Source: Planosporangium flavigriseum (GTDB lineage Bacteria; Actinomycetota; Actinomycetes; Mycobacteriales; Micromonosporaceae). Taken from it: a stretch of 64,000 nt of DNA. A program made the translations under genes and the position numbers. Of this stretch, positions 1-11,368 are shown in pieces. Below the pieces are notes generated by a model. It had not been told where the DNA came from and did not search any database. It was given only the letters and a program-made list of their open reading frames with translations. The stretch spans positions 186,001 through 250,000 of the forward strand of contig NZ_JAATVW010000003.1 in assembly GCF_011947225.1 (NCBI RefSeq), in the 5' to 3' direction. Numbering within the stretch: position 1 is the first letter of the stretch; each line of letters starts with the position of its first letter.

Positions 1-1
1 C

Positions 2-541
2 GCCGTCAAGGTCGCCTCGGCCGACATCCGCGCGACCGGCCGCTACCGGAGCGCGAGTGTGACCTCCGCCTCCGGCGACGCCGACATCGAGTACGTCACC
101 GGAGACGCCTCGGTCCACGCCGCCAGCGGCGACTTCCGGGTCGGCCGCGTCGACGGCAATCTCAAGATCAACACTGCCTCCGGCGACATCACCGTCGGGT
201 ACGTGGGCGGCGACAGCATCGCCCACTCCGCCAGCGGGGACATCGCCGTCGACCACGCCGGAGGGTCGCTGCGGGCCACGACGGCGTCCGGCGACATCGC
301 CGTGCGTACGGCGACCACCGGCACCGTACGCGCGAACTCCGCCTCCGGCGACGTCAGCATCGGCGTGGCCGCGGGTACCGGAGTGTGGCTCGACCTGAGC
401 TCGATCTCCGGCGACACCCGCACCGACCTGACCATGCCGGCGGGCTACGCCGACCAGTCCGCCGCCACGCTCACCCTGCAGGTGCGCACCGTCAGCGGCG
501 ACATCGACGTGCACCGCGCCACCGTGCCGGCCGCGGCCTGA
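2..541 (+). CDS. DUF4097-type beta-repeat protein, 3' part only
   Basis: The frame is open from the left edge of the window to the TGA at 539-541, so this is the C-terminal 179 residues of a longer protein. The visible part is almost entirely a repeat with eight Ser-Gly-Asp turns spaced about 16-22 residues apart, usually written [AST]-[AIV]-SGD followed by a short beta strand (DADIEY, DITVGY, DIAVDH, DIAVRT, DVSIGV). This is the parallel beta-helix pattern of the DUF4097/putative adhesin family, which in actinomycetes usually has no assigned function. No signal peptide or anchor can be judged because the N terminus is missing. A GTG at 59 is internal and was not taken as the start because the same repeat continues upstream of it. 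It converges with the DUF2752 gene, 39 bases away. Confidence 0.8.
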   Translation, partial: AVKVASADIRATGRYRSASVTSASGDADIEYVTGDASVHAASGDFRVGRVDGNLKINTASGDITVGYVGGDSIAHSASGDIAVDHAGGSLRATTASGDIAVRTATTGTVRANSASGDVSIGVAAGTGVWLDLSSISGDTRTDLTMPAGYADQSAATLTLQVRTVSGDIDVHRATVPAAA

Positions 542-580
542 GCCCTGCGTCTCACGGCCGGCCCAGTCCGGGGTCGACCG

Positions 581-1093
581 TCAGACGTAAAGCCAGGTGA
601 ACGGCGCCCAGGGCAGGTTACGCAGGACCGAGAAGACGAACCAGACGGCGAGGAACATCGACAGCGTCATCGGCGACAGCCGGAACGCCGGTAGCACGTC
701 CCGCTTGAGCACCAGCCTGGCCGCCCAGGCCACGTACATGTACAGCAGGAACGGCACCGCGAACACGAACAGAGCGTGGTTACGGGCGGCCTGCGGCAGG
801 TTGCCGTGCAGCAGGTACCAGAACGCGCGGGTGCCGCCGCAGCCCGGGCAGTCGAAGCCGGTGGTGAGCTTGAGCAGACACGTGGGCGGAGAGTACGGAT
901 CCGACGTGGTCGGGTCGGCGACCAGCACGTAGCCCACCGCACCGGCGAAGCAGGTCGCGATCGCGGCCGGAGCGGCCCACCCCGGCGTACGCTCGGCGGT
1001 CTTCAGAACGAACCGGCTGAACCTGCTGGGTCGGGGCAGCGGGTACGGCGGCACCGGCTGCGCTACAGCCGCCTGCTCGCTGGTCTGGCTCAT
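581..1093 (-). CDS. DUF2752 membrane protein
   Basis: A small integral membrane protein of about 170 residues with the DUF2752 signature: a CPGCGGTRA motif after a short LLKLTTGFD stretch, then a YLLHGNLPQAARNHALF segment leading into the second membrane helix. Three hydrophobic segments are visible: around the middle of the N-terminal half, over the ALFVFAVPFLLYMY stretch, and at the C terminus (MTLSMFLAVWFVFSVL). The biochemical role of the family is unknown. The ATG at 1093 has a purine-rich GCGAGGCAGCG before it. A GTG at 1147 overlaps the stop of the upstream glycosylase gene (GTGA) and would add 18 residues by translational coupling, so that start remains possible. The gene lies directly downstream of the AlkZ-like gene and is probably cotranscribed with it. 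Confidence 0.85.
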   Translation of the reverse strand: MSQTSEQAAVAQPVPPYPLPRPSRFSRFVLKTAERTPGWAAPAAIATCFAGAVGYVLVADPTTSDPYSPPTCLLKLTTGFDCPGCGGTRAFWYLLHGNLPQAARNHALFVFAVPFLLYMYVAWAARLVLKRDVLPAFRLSPMTLSMFLAVWFVFSVLRNLPWAPFTWLYV

Positions 1094-1143
1094 CGCTGCC
1101 TCGCCGGGGCTCGAAGGGTGGGATTCCACATGGGCGATCGACT

Positions 1144-2469
1144 TCACGGTACACCGGCGGCCCGCGCGGCCGGCTCAACCGAGCGCGCCGGCTCAACCGA
1201 GCGCGCCGGCTCAACCGAGGCACGCAACGCAACGGCCAGCGGCTCCGCGAAATCGCCGCCCTCCGGCGCCGCCACGGCGTCCAGCTCCAGCCACCCCGCC
1301 AGGCGGGACAGCTCGGCCGCCAACGCCTCGGCCACCTCCCCCGGCGCGGGGTGGCCACGCCCCGCCCGGCCCGCCGGGGCCGGCTCGATCCAGGCGGCGG
1401 GCACCCGCAACAGGCCGGCCTGCCGGTCGGCCTTCAGGTCAACTCGGGCGACGAGGCGGTCACCGAGCAGGAACGGCAGCACGTAGTAGCCGTGGACCCG
1501 CTGGGCGGCCGGCACGTAGATCTCGATCCGGTAGCGGAAGCCGAACAGCCGCTCGGTGCGCGCCCGTTCCCACACGAGCGGGTCGAACGGGCTGACCAGG
1601 GCCGCCGCGTTGATCCACCGGGGTTGCCGGGCCTCGGCGTGCAGGTAGGCCGGCTGCGACCAGCCCTCGACCGTCACCGGCACCAGTTCGCCGGCCTCGA
1701 CCAGGTCGGCGACGGCGGACCGACTGGCGGCCGGCGGCAGGCGGAAGTAGTCGCGGAGGTCCTTCTCGACCGCCACGCCCAGGGCGCGCGCGGCGACCCG
1801 GACGAGGTCGCGCTGCGCGTCGGCCGGCGTCGGGGTCGGCGCGTCCAGCACCGCCCGGGGCAGCACCCGCTCCGGCACGTCGTACACCCGCGCCCAGGCA
1901 CCGTTCCGCCGCGCCGCCAGCACCTCTCCCCGCCAGAAGAGCCACTCGAGCGCCGTCTTCACGTCGCTCCAGTTCCAACCCCAGTGCTCACGCCGGATCG
2001 GCACGTCCTCCTCGATCTCGGCCGCGGTCAGCGGGCCCTTGGCCCGCACCTCGTCGAGTACCCAGCGCACCAGGTCCGGCCGGTCGCGGGTGATCCGGGC
2101 CACGCCACCCCAGCCGTGATCCCGATCCATCCGCCACCGCAGCGCCGGGTGCAGCGAGACCGGCAGCAGCGACGCCTCGTGGCCCCAGTACTCGAACAGC
2201 TCGCGCGGCGCCCGGTAGGCCGCCCGGTCGAGCAGGTCCCGCGGGTAGGGCCCGAGCCGGCTGTACAGCGGCAGGTAGTGCGCCCGCATCAGGACGTTGA
2301 CCGAGTCCATCTGCAACAGGCCGACCCGGCCGATCACGCGGCGCAGGTGACGCAGGTCGACCGCGCCGCCCGGCGCACGGTCGGCGAAGCCCTGCGCCGC
2401 GAGCGCGATCCGGCGCGCCTGGGCCTGTGAGATCGACGCCTTCGCTGTGGGGACTGTTTCGAGCACCAT
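1144..2469 (-). CDS. AlkZ/YcaQ-type winged-helix DNA glycosylase
   Basis: Member of the DUF1006/HTH_42 family of tandem winged-helix proteins, which includes E. coli YcaQ and Streptomyces AlkZ, glycosylases that unhook interstrand crosslinks or bulky alkyl-adenines. The catalytic QxD-type loop is present as QMD at residues 53-55, within a [11 protein letters not shown] stretch. It is followed by the conserved [13 protein letters not shown] segment and the C-terminal [19 protein letters not shown] and [10 protein letters not shown] motifs. The chosen ATG at 2469 gives 441 residues and leaves 73 bases to the divergent GNAT gene. An upstream start at 2571 would run into that gene. The last residues are a three-fold SVEPAR repeat caused by an 18-bp tandem repeat. 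Activity on a particular lesion is inference from the family. Confidence 0.85.
   Translation of the reverse strand: MVLETVPTAKASISQAQARRIALAAQGFADRAPGGAVDLRHLRRVIGRVGLLQMDSVNVLMRAHYLPLYSRLGPYPRDLLDRAAYRAPRELFEYWGHEASLLPVSLHPALRWRMDRDHGWGGVARITRDRPDLVRWVLDEVRAKGPLTAAEIEEDVPIRREHWGWNWSDVKTALEWLFWRGEVLAARRNGAWARVYDVPERVLPRAVLDAPTPTPADAQRDLVRVAARALGVAVEKDLRDYFRLPPAASRSAVADLVEAGELVPVTVEGWSQPAYLHAEARQPRWINAAALVSPFDPLVWERARTERLFGFRYRIEIYVPAAQRVHGYYVLPFLLGDRLVARVDLKADRQAGLLRVPAAWIEPAPAGRAGRGHPAPGEVAEALAAELSRLAGWLELDAVAAPEGGDFAEPLAVALRASVEPARSVEPARSVEPAARAAGVP
1172..1225. repeat. 18-bp tandem repeat at the 3' end of the glycosylase gene
   Basis: Three head-to-tail copies of an 18-bp unit (GGCTCAACCGAGCGCGCC on the plus strand) at 1172-1189, 1190-1207 and 1208-1225. 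The first two are identical and the third diverges at its last bases. The unit is a multiple of three, so it adds in-frame SVEPAR hexapeptides to the extreme C terminus of the AlkZ/YcaQ-like protein, outside the conserved fold. This looks like a simple replication-slippage expansion. Confidence 0.9.
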
Positions 2470-2542
2470 CGACGCCGAGGGTAGCGGCCGGCTCCGACGA
2501 AATCGGCTGGACCGGCGCAGCCCCGGTCGGTACAACCGGTAG

Positions 2543-3067
2543 ATGGATGATGTGACGGTACGGCCGGCCACCGTGGACGACGCCGACCAGACCGGCCGGG
2601 TACATGTGCGGTCGTGGCAGGTCGGCTACCGCGGGCTGATGCCCGACGCCGTCCTCGACGGGCTCGATCCGGTCGCCCGGGCGGCCCGGCACCGCGAGAT
2701 CCTGGCACGCGCCGAGCCGGGCACGGCCACGTTCGTCGCGGTCGTCGACGCGGCGGTGGTCGGCTTCGCCAGTGTCGGCGACTACCGGGACGGATCGGAC
2801 CCCGACGGCGCGGGCGAGGTGTACGCGATCTACGTGGACCCGTCCGCCTGGGGCGCGGGTGCCGGACGGGCGTTGATGGACGCCGCCGTCGCGTACCTCA
2901 CCACGACCGGTCCCCGTCCGGTTCGGTTGTGGGCGCTCGACGGAAACGAGCGGGCCCGTCGGTTCTACGAGCGGTACGGGTTCCTCGCGGACGGCTCGGT
3001 CCGCACGCACCCGATCGGTGCCGGACTCGACGTGCCCACCGTCCGCTACAGCCTTCAGCCCGCGTGA
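2543..3067 (+). CDS. GNAT family N-acetyltransferase
   Basis: A complete single-domain GNAT of 174 residues that would transfer an acetyl group from acetyl-CoA to an unknown amine. The N-terminal VRPATVDDA start, the [11 protein letters not shown] segment, the strand EVYAIYVDP, the acetyl-CoA-binding loop GAGAGRALM (Q/RxxGxG/A type) near residue 112, and the C-terminal [13 protein letters not shown] motif are all visible. The ATG at 2543 follows TACAACCGGTAG and leaves a short divergent promoter region to the glycosylase gene. It is clearly paralogous to the next gene, which shares the same N-terminal layout. The substrate cannot be told from sequence. Confidence 0.9.
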   Translation: MDDVTVRPATVDDADQTGRVHVRSWQVGYRGLMPDAVLDGLDPVARAARHREILARAEPGTATFVAVVDAAVVGFASVGDYRDGSDPDGAGEVYAIYVDPSAWGAGAGRALMDAAVAYLTTTGPRPVRLWALDGNERARRFYERYGFLADGSVRTHPIGAGLDVPTVRYSLQPA

Positions 3068-3103
3068 TCGCCGGCCCCGGCCGAGTCCGTACGCTGTGCA
3101 ACC

Positions 3104-5779
<2,676 letters not shown>

Positions 5780-5790
5780 GTGCCTGCGGA

Positions 5791-8181
5791 TCAGGCGTGG
5801 CGCTGGCGCCGACGGCGCGGCTCGCCGCCCTCGCCGCCCTCACCCGCCTGGTCACCCTCGCGCTGGGGGCGGTCGCCCCGCTCGCGGCTGGGGCCACGGT
5901 CGGCGCGCTCGCCGCGGTCGCGCGGACCGCGGTCGCCCCGGTCCCCACCGGCCGGACGCTCGCCGCCTTCGGCGGCGGCCGGCGCCTCCTCGCCCTCCGG
6001 GCGGACCTTGTCCAGGTAGATCTTGCCGCGCTGGTCGATGTCGGCGATCTGGACCTCGACCTTGTCGCCGACGTTGAGGAAGTCCTCGACCTTCTCGACC
6101 CGCTTGCCATCGCCGACCTTGGAGATGTGCAGCAGGCCGTCCCGGCCCGGCAGCAGCGACACGAAGGCGCCGAACGGCGCGGTCTTCACGACCGTGCCGA
6201 GGAACCGGTCGCCCACCTTCGGCAGGGTCGGATTGGCGATCGCATTGATCCGCTCGACCGCGGCCTCGGCGGCTGGGCCGTTGGTCGCACCGACGTAGAT
6301 CGTGCCGTCGTCCTCGATGGTGATGTCGGCGCCGGTCTCGTCCTGGATCGCGTTGATCATCTGACCCTTCGGGCCGATGACCGCGCCGATCTTGTCGACC
6401 GGGATCTTGATCGTGGTGACCCGCGGCGCGTACTCCGACATGCCACCCGGGGTGGCGATCGCGGCGTCCATGACGTCGAGGATCGTCTGCCGGGCCTCGT
6501 GGGCCTGCTGCAGCGCACCGGCCAGCACGTCCGACGGGATGCCGTTGAGCTTGGTGTCCAACTGCAGCGCGGTGACGAAGTTCCGGGTACCGGCGACCTT
6601 GAAGTCCATGTCGCCGTACGCGTCCTCGGCGCCGAGGATGTCGGTCAGCGTCACGTACTGCGTCTTGCCGTCGACCTCGTCCGAGATCAGCCCCATCGCC
6701 ACGCCGCCGACCTGCGCCTTCAGCGGCACACCGGCCTGCAGCAGGGCCATGCTCGACGCGCAGACCGAGCCCATCGAGGTGGAGCCGTTGGAGCCGAGGG
6801 CCTCGGAGACCTGACGGATCGCGTACGGGAACTCCTCGCGCGAGGGCAGCACCGGGACGATGGCCCGCTCGGCGAGCGCCCCGTGGCCGATCTCGCGCCG
6901 CTTCGGCGCACCGACCCGGCCGGTCTCACCGACCGAGTACGGCGGGAAGTTGTAGTGGTGCATGTAGCGCTTGGCCTTGGCCGTACCCAGCGTGTCGAGG
7001 GTCTGCTCCAGGCGCAGCATGTTGAGCGTGGTCACGCCCAGGATCTGGGTCTCGCCACGCTCGAAGACCGCCGAGCCGTGCACCCGCGGCAGGACGCCGA
7101 TCTCGGCGGTCAGCACCCGGAGGTCGCGCGGGCCGCGGCCGTCGATGCGGACCTGGTCGCGCAGGACCCGGCTGCGCACCTCCTGCTTGATCAGGGAGCG
7201 GAGCGCCGGGGCGATCTCCCGCTCACGACCCTCGAAGCGGGGGCCGATGACCTCGTACGCCTTGTCCTTGATCTCGTCGAGCCGGTTCTCCCGCTCGGCC
7301 TTGCCCGCGATGCGCAGGGCCTCGCCGACCTCGTCGCGAAGCTCCTGGGCGACCGCCTCGAAGACGTCGTCCTGGTAGTCCAGGAAGACCGGGAACTCGA
7401 CGGCCGGCTTCGCGGCCACCGCGGCCAGTTCGTTCTGCGCCCGGCACAGCTCGCGGATCGCCGGCTTGGCGGCCTCGAGGCCGCTCGCGACGACCTCCTC
7501 GGTCGGCGCCTGGGCGCCGGCCTGGATCAGGGCGAAGGTGTGGTCGGTCGACTCGGCCTCGACCATCATGATCGCGACGTCGGCGTTGTCACCCTCGCCG
7601 ATGACCCGACCCGCGACGACCATGTCGAAGGTGGCCCGCTCCAACTCCTCGTTGGTCGGGAACGCCACCCACTGGCCGTCGATGTGGGCCATCCGGGTCG
7701 CGCCGATCGGGCCGCTGAACGGCAGGCCGGACAGCTTGGTGGACAGTGACGCGGCGTTGATCGCCACCACGTCGTACGGGTGCGACGGGTCGAGCGAGAG
7801 CACCGTCTCGACGACCTGGACCTCGTTGCGCAGGCCCTTGACGAAGCTCGGGCGCAGCGGGCGGTCGATCAGGCGGCAGGTGAGGATCGCGTCCTCACTG
7901 GGGCGCCCCTCACGGCGGAAGAACGCGCCGGGGATGCGACCCGCGGCGTACATCCGCTCCTCGACGTCGACCGTCAGGGGGAAGAAGTCGAACTGTTCCT
8001 TGGGCTGCTTGCTGGCGGTCGTGGCGGAGAGCACCACGGTGTCGCCGAGCTGGGCGATCGCGGAGCCTGCGGCCTGGCGCGCGAACCGTCCGGTCGAGAA
8101 CGTGATTTCGCGGGTACCGAAGCTGCCGTTGTCGATAACGGCGCGGCTACCCTGTGTGCCGAGGATTGTACCTTCGGTCAT
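5791..8181 (-). CDS. pnp: polyribonucleotide nucleotidyltransferase (PNPase/GpsI)
   Basis: A 796-residue PNPase, the phosphorolytic 3'-5' exoribonuclease that also adds tails to RNA. Two RNase PH domains are visible: the first with [25 protein letters not shown], the second with the active-site region [16 protein letters not shown] and the phosphate loop SNGSTSMGS. They are followed by a KH domain ([12 protein letters not shown], about residues 590-645) and an S1 domain (about 655-725). The last 70 residues form an Arg/Gly/Asp-rich disordered tail typical of actinobacterial PNPases. The ATG at 8181 has GAGGAG about 12 bases upstream. It lies downstream of rpsO as in most bacteria, separated by a strong hairpin at 8349-8393, so it may have its own promoter or depend on read-through. 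Confidence 0.97.
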   Translation of the reverse strand: MTEGTILGTQGSRAVIDNGSFGTREITFSTGRFARQAAGSAIAQLGDTVVLSATTASKQPKEQFDFFPLTVDVEERMYAAGRIPGAFFRREGRPSEDAILTCRLIDRPLRPSFVKGLRNEVQVVETVLSLDPSHPYDVVAINAASLSTKLSGLPFSGPIGATRMAHIDGQWVAFPTNEELERATFDMVVAGRVIGEGDNADVAIMMVEAESTDHTFALIQAGAQAPTEEVVASGLEAAKPAIRELCRAQNELAAVAAKPAVEFPVFLDYQDDVFEAVAQELRDEVGEALRIAGKAERENRLDEIKDKAYEVIGPRFEGREREIAPALRSLIKQEVRSRVLRDQVRIDGRGPRDLRVLTAEIGVLPRVHGSAVFERGETQILGVTTLNMLRLEQTLDTLGTAKAKRYMHHYNFPPYSVGETGRVGAPKRREIGHGALAERAIVPVLPSREEFPYAIRQVSEALGSNGSTSMGSVCASSMALLQAGVPLKAQVGGVAMGLISDEVDGKTQYVTLTDILGAEDAYGDMDFKVAGTRNFVTALQLDTKLNGIPSDVLAGALQQAHEARQTILDVMDAAIATPGGMSEYAPRVTTIKIPVDKIGAVIGPKGQMINAIQDETGADITIEDDGTIYVGATNGPAAEAAVERINAIANPTLPKVGDRFLGTVVKTAPFGAFVSLLPGRDGLLHISKVGDGKRVEKVEDFLNVGDKVEVQIADIDQRGKIYLDKVRPEGEEAPAAAEGGERPAGGDRGDRGPRDRGERADRGPSRERGDRPQREGDQAGEGGEGGEPRRRRQRHA

Positions 8182-8280
8182 GGTGAGTTTTCACTCCTCA
8201 CGGGTCGTGGTACACCCGCTAGGGAGCTGGTCCGCGGCCGGTCTTCGATCGAAGCTCTCGGGTGGGTTGAGCTCGTCCCC

Positions 8281-8330
8281 CGAAAGCCACTACCGAGGAC
8301 CGGTGCGCCGAGCGGCCCCTGCGGCTTTCG
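8281..8330 (-). promoter_or_regulatory. possible leader hairpin of pnp
   Basis: CGAAAGCC at 8281-8288 pairs with GGCTTTCG at 8323-8330, enclosing 34 GC-rich bases, about 100 bases upstream of the pnp start. In enteric bacteria the pnp leader folds into a hairpin cut by RNase III, through which PNPase controls its own level. Whether this structure plays that role here is not shown by the sequence. Confidence 0.25.
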
Positions 8331-8348
8331 TACCAGTCTGACATTACG

Positions 8349-8393
8349 CGTCAGGGGAGCGACCGGTAAGAACCACGGGTCGCTCCCCTGACG
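8349..8393 (-). terminator. hairpin after rpsO
   Basis: A perfect 16-bp inverted repeat (8349-8364 with 8378-8393, core CAGGGGAGCGACC) with a 13-base loop begins five bases past the rpsO stop codon. There is no T-run, as is usual for actinomycete terminators. It probably terminates or partly attenuates transcription between rpsO and pnp and may protect the rpsO 3' end. Confidence 0.75.
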
Positions 8394-8398
8394 AAGTG

Positions 8399-8668
8399 TT
8401 ACCGACGGAGGCCGAGACGCTCGATGAGCGAGCGGTAGCGGGCGATGTCGGTCTTCTGCATGTAGTTCAGCAGTCGGCGGCGCCGACCGACCAGCAGCAG
8501 CAGGCCACGCCGGCTGTGGTGGTCGTGCTTGTGCGCCTTCAGATGCTCAGTGAGGTCCGAGATGCGCTTGGTGAGCATCGCGACCTGCACCTCGGGCGAC
8601 CCGGTGTCACCCTCGACGGTCGCGTACTCCTTCATGATCTGCTGCTTCACAGCGGCTTCGAGCGCCAT
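8399..8668 (-). CDS. rpsO: 30S ribosomal protein S15
   Basis: An 89-residue S15 protein, the normal length, which binds the central domain of 16S rRNA (h20-h22 junction). The family signature [19 protein letters not shown] and the C-terminal [24 protein letters not shown] are intact. The ATG at 8668 is preceded by a strong AAGGGAG at optimal spacing. A long upstream extension of the open frame was rejected because it would cover the rhomboid-like gene and has no S15 homology. A small hairpin (CGCCGG/CCGGCG, 8734-8749) lies in the 91-base leader, where S15 often regulates itself. Confidence 0.97.
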   Translation of the reverse strand: MALEAAVKQQIMKEYATVEGDTGSPEVQVAMLTKRISDLTEHLKAHKHDHHSRRGLLLLVGRRRRLLNYMQKTDIARYRSLIERLGLRR

Positions 8669-8733
8669 GATCTCCCTTACGGTTGGGCTTCGAACGTCCG
8701 GCCCCGCGGCGTCGTGCAGGCACGCGGACTTCA

Positions 8734-8749
8734 CGCCGGTTACCCGGCG
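8734..8749 (-). promoter_or_regulatory. small hairpin between the rhomboid-like gene and rpsO
   Basis: CGCCGG (8734-8739) and CCGGCG (8744-8749) form a 6-bp stem with a four-base loop, 11 bases after the stop of the rhomboid-like gene and about 65 bases before the rpsO start. It could be a weak terminator for the ribF unit or part of an S15-responsive leader. The sequence does not decide. Confidence 0.3.
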
Positions 8750-8759
8750 CGCCATTAGC

Positions 8760-9500
8760 TTAACAAAGCTTGCCGAACGGGGCCCGGTCCGGGTCAGTCG
8801 GGAGATCAACCAGCGCCGGACGTGACACCTTCGGCGAGCTGACGCCCGGTTTGTCCGTCCTAGCCACCGCGGCACCCGCTGCCCGCCGCCGAGCCGACCG
8901 CCACAGCGGCCAGCCGAGCGCGACCCCGAAGACCACCGCGCAGAGGTGCCCGACGGAGGAGACCACCAGGTCGGACAGTCCAGGGAACGCGGTCGGGGCG
9001 AACAGGACGAAGCCGCCGGCGGCAGCCAGTCGCTGGACGCCCGCCCCGTAGACGGCACCGGCGACGAGCGCGCACGTGACCACGTAGGACGGGCCGACGT
9101 CAGTGATGTACCGGTCAGCGGCGGCCGCGTGGCCGCTGGCGATGCGGTACGCGAGGATGCCCTGGCTGATCAGGGTGCCACCCACGTGGGCGCTCACGAC
9201 GAGCGCGGCGGTGCGCCAGTTGCCCAGGGCCCGATTGGTGACTCCGAGCCCGACCAGCCCCAGCAGCGCCCAACCGACCAGGCTGCCCTCCGTGAACAGC
9301 CCCGACGCCACCAGCGCGGGCAGCGGATGGTCGCGCAGGTTCTCCAGGTTCGTACTGGTCCATGCCAGCCACGCCGTACGGTCACGGACCGGCAGGCCGC
9401 GGAAGACCAGGGTCGTCGCGACGAAGGTGGCGGTGTACCCGATCGTGACGCCGGCACGTGCCGGAAACTGGCGCGCGATCCGGCCCGCGCTCGACCTCAT
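8760..9500 (-). CDS. rhomboid-like membrane protein
   Basis: A 246-residue polytopic membrane protein with about six hydrophobic segments (for example [90 protein letters not shown]). The layout fits the actinobacterial rhomboid-like family: a GPSYVV segment sits where catalytic rhomboids have GxSG, and a His lies in the last helix (SVGHLCA). The GxSG motif is not intact, so proteolytic activity is doubtful. The ATG at 9500 overlaps the ribF stop (ATGA), giving translational coupling. Its place between ribF and rpsO is unusual. Confidence 0.75.
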   Translation of the reverse strand: MRSSAGRIARQFPARAGVTIGYTATFVATTLVFRGLPVRDRTAWLAWTSTNLENLRDHPLPALVASGLFTEGSLVGWALLGLVGLGVTNRALGNWRTAALVVSAHVGGTLISQGILAYRIASGHAAAADRYITDVGPSYVVTCALVAGAVYGAGVQRLAAAGGFVLFAPTAFPGLSDLVVSSVGHLCAVVFGVALGWPLWRSARRRAAGAAVARTDKPGVSSPKVSRPALVDLPTDPDRAPFGKLC

Positions 9501-10432
9501 GCGCCCAGTACTTGGCGCACCTGAGCGACGTCCTCGTACATCTGCGCCACCAGTGGCTCGACACCGGTGTACTTCTGCTGATCCCGCAGCTTCTGAACGA
9601 AGTCGAGCGCCAGCCGCTCGCCGTAGAGGTCGCCGTCGAAGTCCAGCACGTAAGCCTCCACCCGGCGCTCCTGCTCCGAGGTGAAGGTGGGGTTGGTGCC
9701 GATCGAGATGGCGGCGGGGAGCCGCTCGCCCCGCCCGCCGGCCAGCATCCAACCCGCGTACACGCCGTGGGCGGGCACCGCGGCATGGGGGCTGGTGAGC
9801 AGGTTGGCCGTCGGGAAGCCCAGCTCGCGGCCGCGCCGGTCGCCACGCATGACGACCCCTTCGAGACGGTGCGGGCGCCCGAGGGCCCGCGCAGCGGCGA
9901 CGACATCACCGGCGTCGACGCAGCTGCGGATGTACGTGGACGAGAACACCGTCGAGTCGTCGGCGAGCAGCGGCGCCGCCTCGACCCCGAAGCCGAAGGT
10001 CCGGCCGAGCCGCCGCAGCAGCTCGACGTCCCCCGCCGCCTTGTGGCCGAAGCGGAAGTTCTCCCCCACCACGACCAACGCCGCGTGCAGGTTGGCGACC
10101 AGCATGTCGTGGACGAACGCCTCGGGTGACAGCCGCGAGAACTCCAGCGTGAACGGCAGCACGCACAGCACGTCGACCCCGAGCTGCTCGATCAGCTCGG
10201 CCTTGCGGGCCGGCTCGGTGAGCACGGCCGGGTGGGATCCGGGCCGTACGACCTCAGCCGGGTGCGGGTCGAACGTCACCACCACCGACTGCACGCCGAG
10301 CTCCTTGGCCCGCTTGACCGCGTGCCCGATGGTCTCCTGGTGCCCCCGGTGCACACCGTCGAAGACCCCGATCGTGACGACCGACCGGCCCCAGCTGCCC
10401 GGCGCCGCGTCGTACCCCCTCCACCGCTGCAT
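9497..10432 (-). CDS. ribF: bifunctional riboflavin kinase/FAD synthetase
   Basis: A 311-residue two-domain enzyme converting riboflavin to FMN and then FAD. The N-terminal nucleotidyltransferase domain has the FDGVHRGHQ motif (residues 24-32, HxGH type) and the SSTYIRSCV segment (ISSTxIR type). The C-terminal flavokinase domain begins near residue 190 with RGELGFPTANL (written GRELGFPTANL here) and contains the YxGxxN-like VYAGWM and EAYVLDFDGDLYGERL motifs. It lies 10 bases downstream of truB and overlaps the rhomboid-like gene, so truB-ribF-rhomboid form one transcript. Confidence 0.96.
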   Translation of the reverse strand: MQRWRGYDAAPGSWGRSVVTIGVFDGVHRGHQETIGHAVKRAKELGVQSVVVTFDPHPAEVVRPGSHPAVLTEPARKAELIEQLGVDVLCVLPFTLEFSRLSPEAFVHDMLVANLHAALVVVGENFRFGHKAAGDVELLRRLGRTFGFGVEAAPLLADDSTVFSSTYIRSCVDAGDVVAAARALGRPHRLEGVVMRGDRRGRELGFPTANLLTSPHAAVPAHGVYAGWMLAGGRGERLPAAISIGTNPTFTSEQERRVEAYVLDFDGDLYGERLALDFVQKLRDQQKYTGVEPLVAQMYEDVAQVRQVLGA

Positions 10433-10442
10433 GCCCGAAAGA

Positions 10443-11345
10443 CTATACGGCCGGCGTCAGCACGATCTCGGGCTTGGCCCTACCCCCGCGTTCCGACACC
10501 ACGGCGATCACTTCGCCGTCGGGCCCGAACACCGCGTACGGGCCGGCGATCCCGATCGCGTCCAGCGGGCCACCGTGCCCGAGAACCCGGGCCTCGTCGG
10601 CGTCGGCGTCCCGCCGGGGGAAGAACCGGGCCGCGGCGGCCGGCAGCGGCAGGGTCACCGGGTTGTCGCGCTCGCTCAGGGCCTCGAGGCCGAGCGCCTC
10701 GGCGAGGGTGAACGCGCCGACCGCGGTACGCCGCAGCGCCGTCAGGTGCCCGCCGACGCCGAGCGCGGTGCCGAGGTCGCGGGCGATGGCGCGGATGTAC
10801 GTGCCGGACGAGCACTCCACGTCGACGTCCAGGTCCAGCCGACCGCCGTCAGCCGGGCGGAGGTCTCCGAGGACCAGCCGGGACACGGTGACCTTCCGGG
10901 CCGCGAGCTCGACGTCCTCGCCGGCCCGAACCAACTTGTACGCCCGCTGACCGTTGATCTTGATCGCACTGACGGCGCTGGGGACCTGCTCGATCTCACC
11001 GGTCAGGTTGGCCAGCTCCGCGCGTACCTGATCTTCGGTGATGCCCGCCGCGGAAGCGCGCGCGGTGACCTCACCCTCGGCGTCGTCGGTCACGGTCGCC
11101 TCGCCCAGCCGGATCGTGGCGCTGTACCGCTTCGTGCTGCCGATGACGTACGTGAGGAGCCGCGTCGCCCGCTCCACCCCGACGACCAGCACGCCGGTCG
11201 CCATCGGATCGAGGGTGCCGCCGTGGCCGACGCGCCTGGTACGCGCGAGGCGGCGTACCCGCGCCACGACGTCGTGGGAGGTCATTCCACCCGGCTTGTC
11301 GACGACGACCAGCCCACCCGGTCCCGGAGGCGCATGTTTGCTCAC
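10443..11345 (-). CDS. truB: tRNA pseudouridine(55) synthase
   Basis: Makes the universal pseudouridine 55 in the T loop of tRNAs. The catalytic aspartate is D46 in HGGTLDPMATGVL, preceded by the N-terminal GLVVVDKPGGMTSHDVV motif. The KRYSATIRLGEATVTDD block and the RSGTYIRAIARDLG-type motif (CSSGTYIRAIARDLG here) are also conserved. The GTG at 11345 (300 residues) has GGGAAG ten bases upstream. A TTG nine bases earlier is in frame but too close to that site. It is followed by ribF after 10 bases. Confidence 0.95.
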   Translation of the reverse strand: MSKHAPPGPGGLVVVDKPGGMTSHDVVARVRRLARTRRVGHGGTLDPMATGVLVVGVERATRLLTYVIGSTKRYSATIRLGEATVTDDAEGEVTARASAAGITEDQVRAELANLTGEIEQVPSAVSAIKINGQRAYKLVRAGEDVELAARKVTVSRLVLGDLRPADGGRLDLDVDVECSSGTYIRAIARDLGTALGVGGHLTALRRTAVGAFTLAEALGLEALSERDNPVTLPLPAAAARFFPRRDADADEARVLGHGGPLDAIGIAGPYAVFGPDGEVIAVVSERGGRAKPEIVLTPAV

Positions 11346-11368
11346 GGGGACCAAGCTTCCCAGACGGC

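Noticed and set aside
5797-7749. A 650-residue open frame on the plus strand opposite pnp
   Set aside because: Antisense to PNPase, which has full domain conservation. No start signal.
8399-9058. Long upstream extension of the rpsO frame to 219 residues
   Set aside because: It would overlap the rhomboid-like gene, and S15 is 89 residues with a perfect ribosome binding site at 8668.
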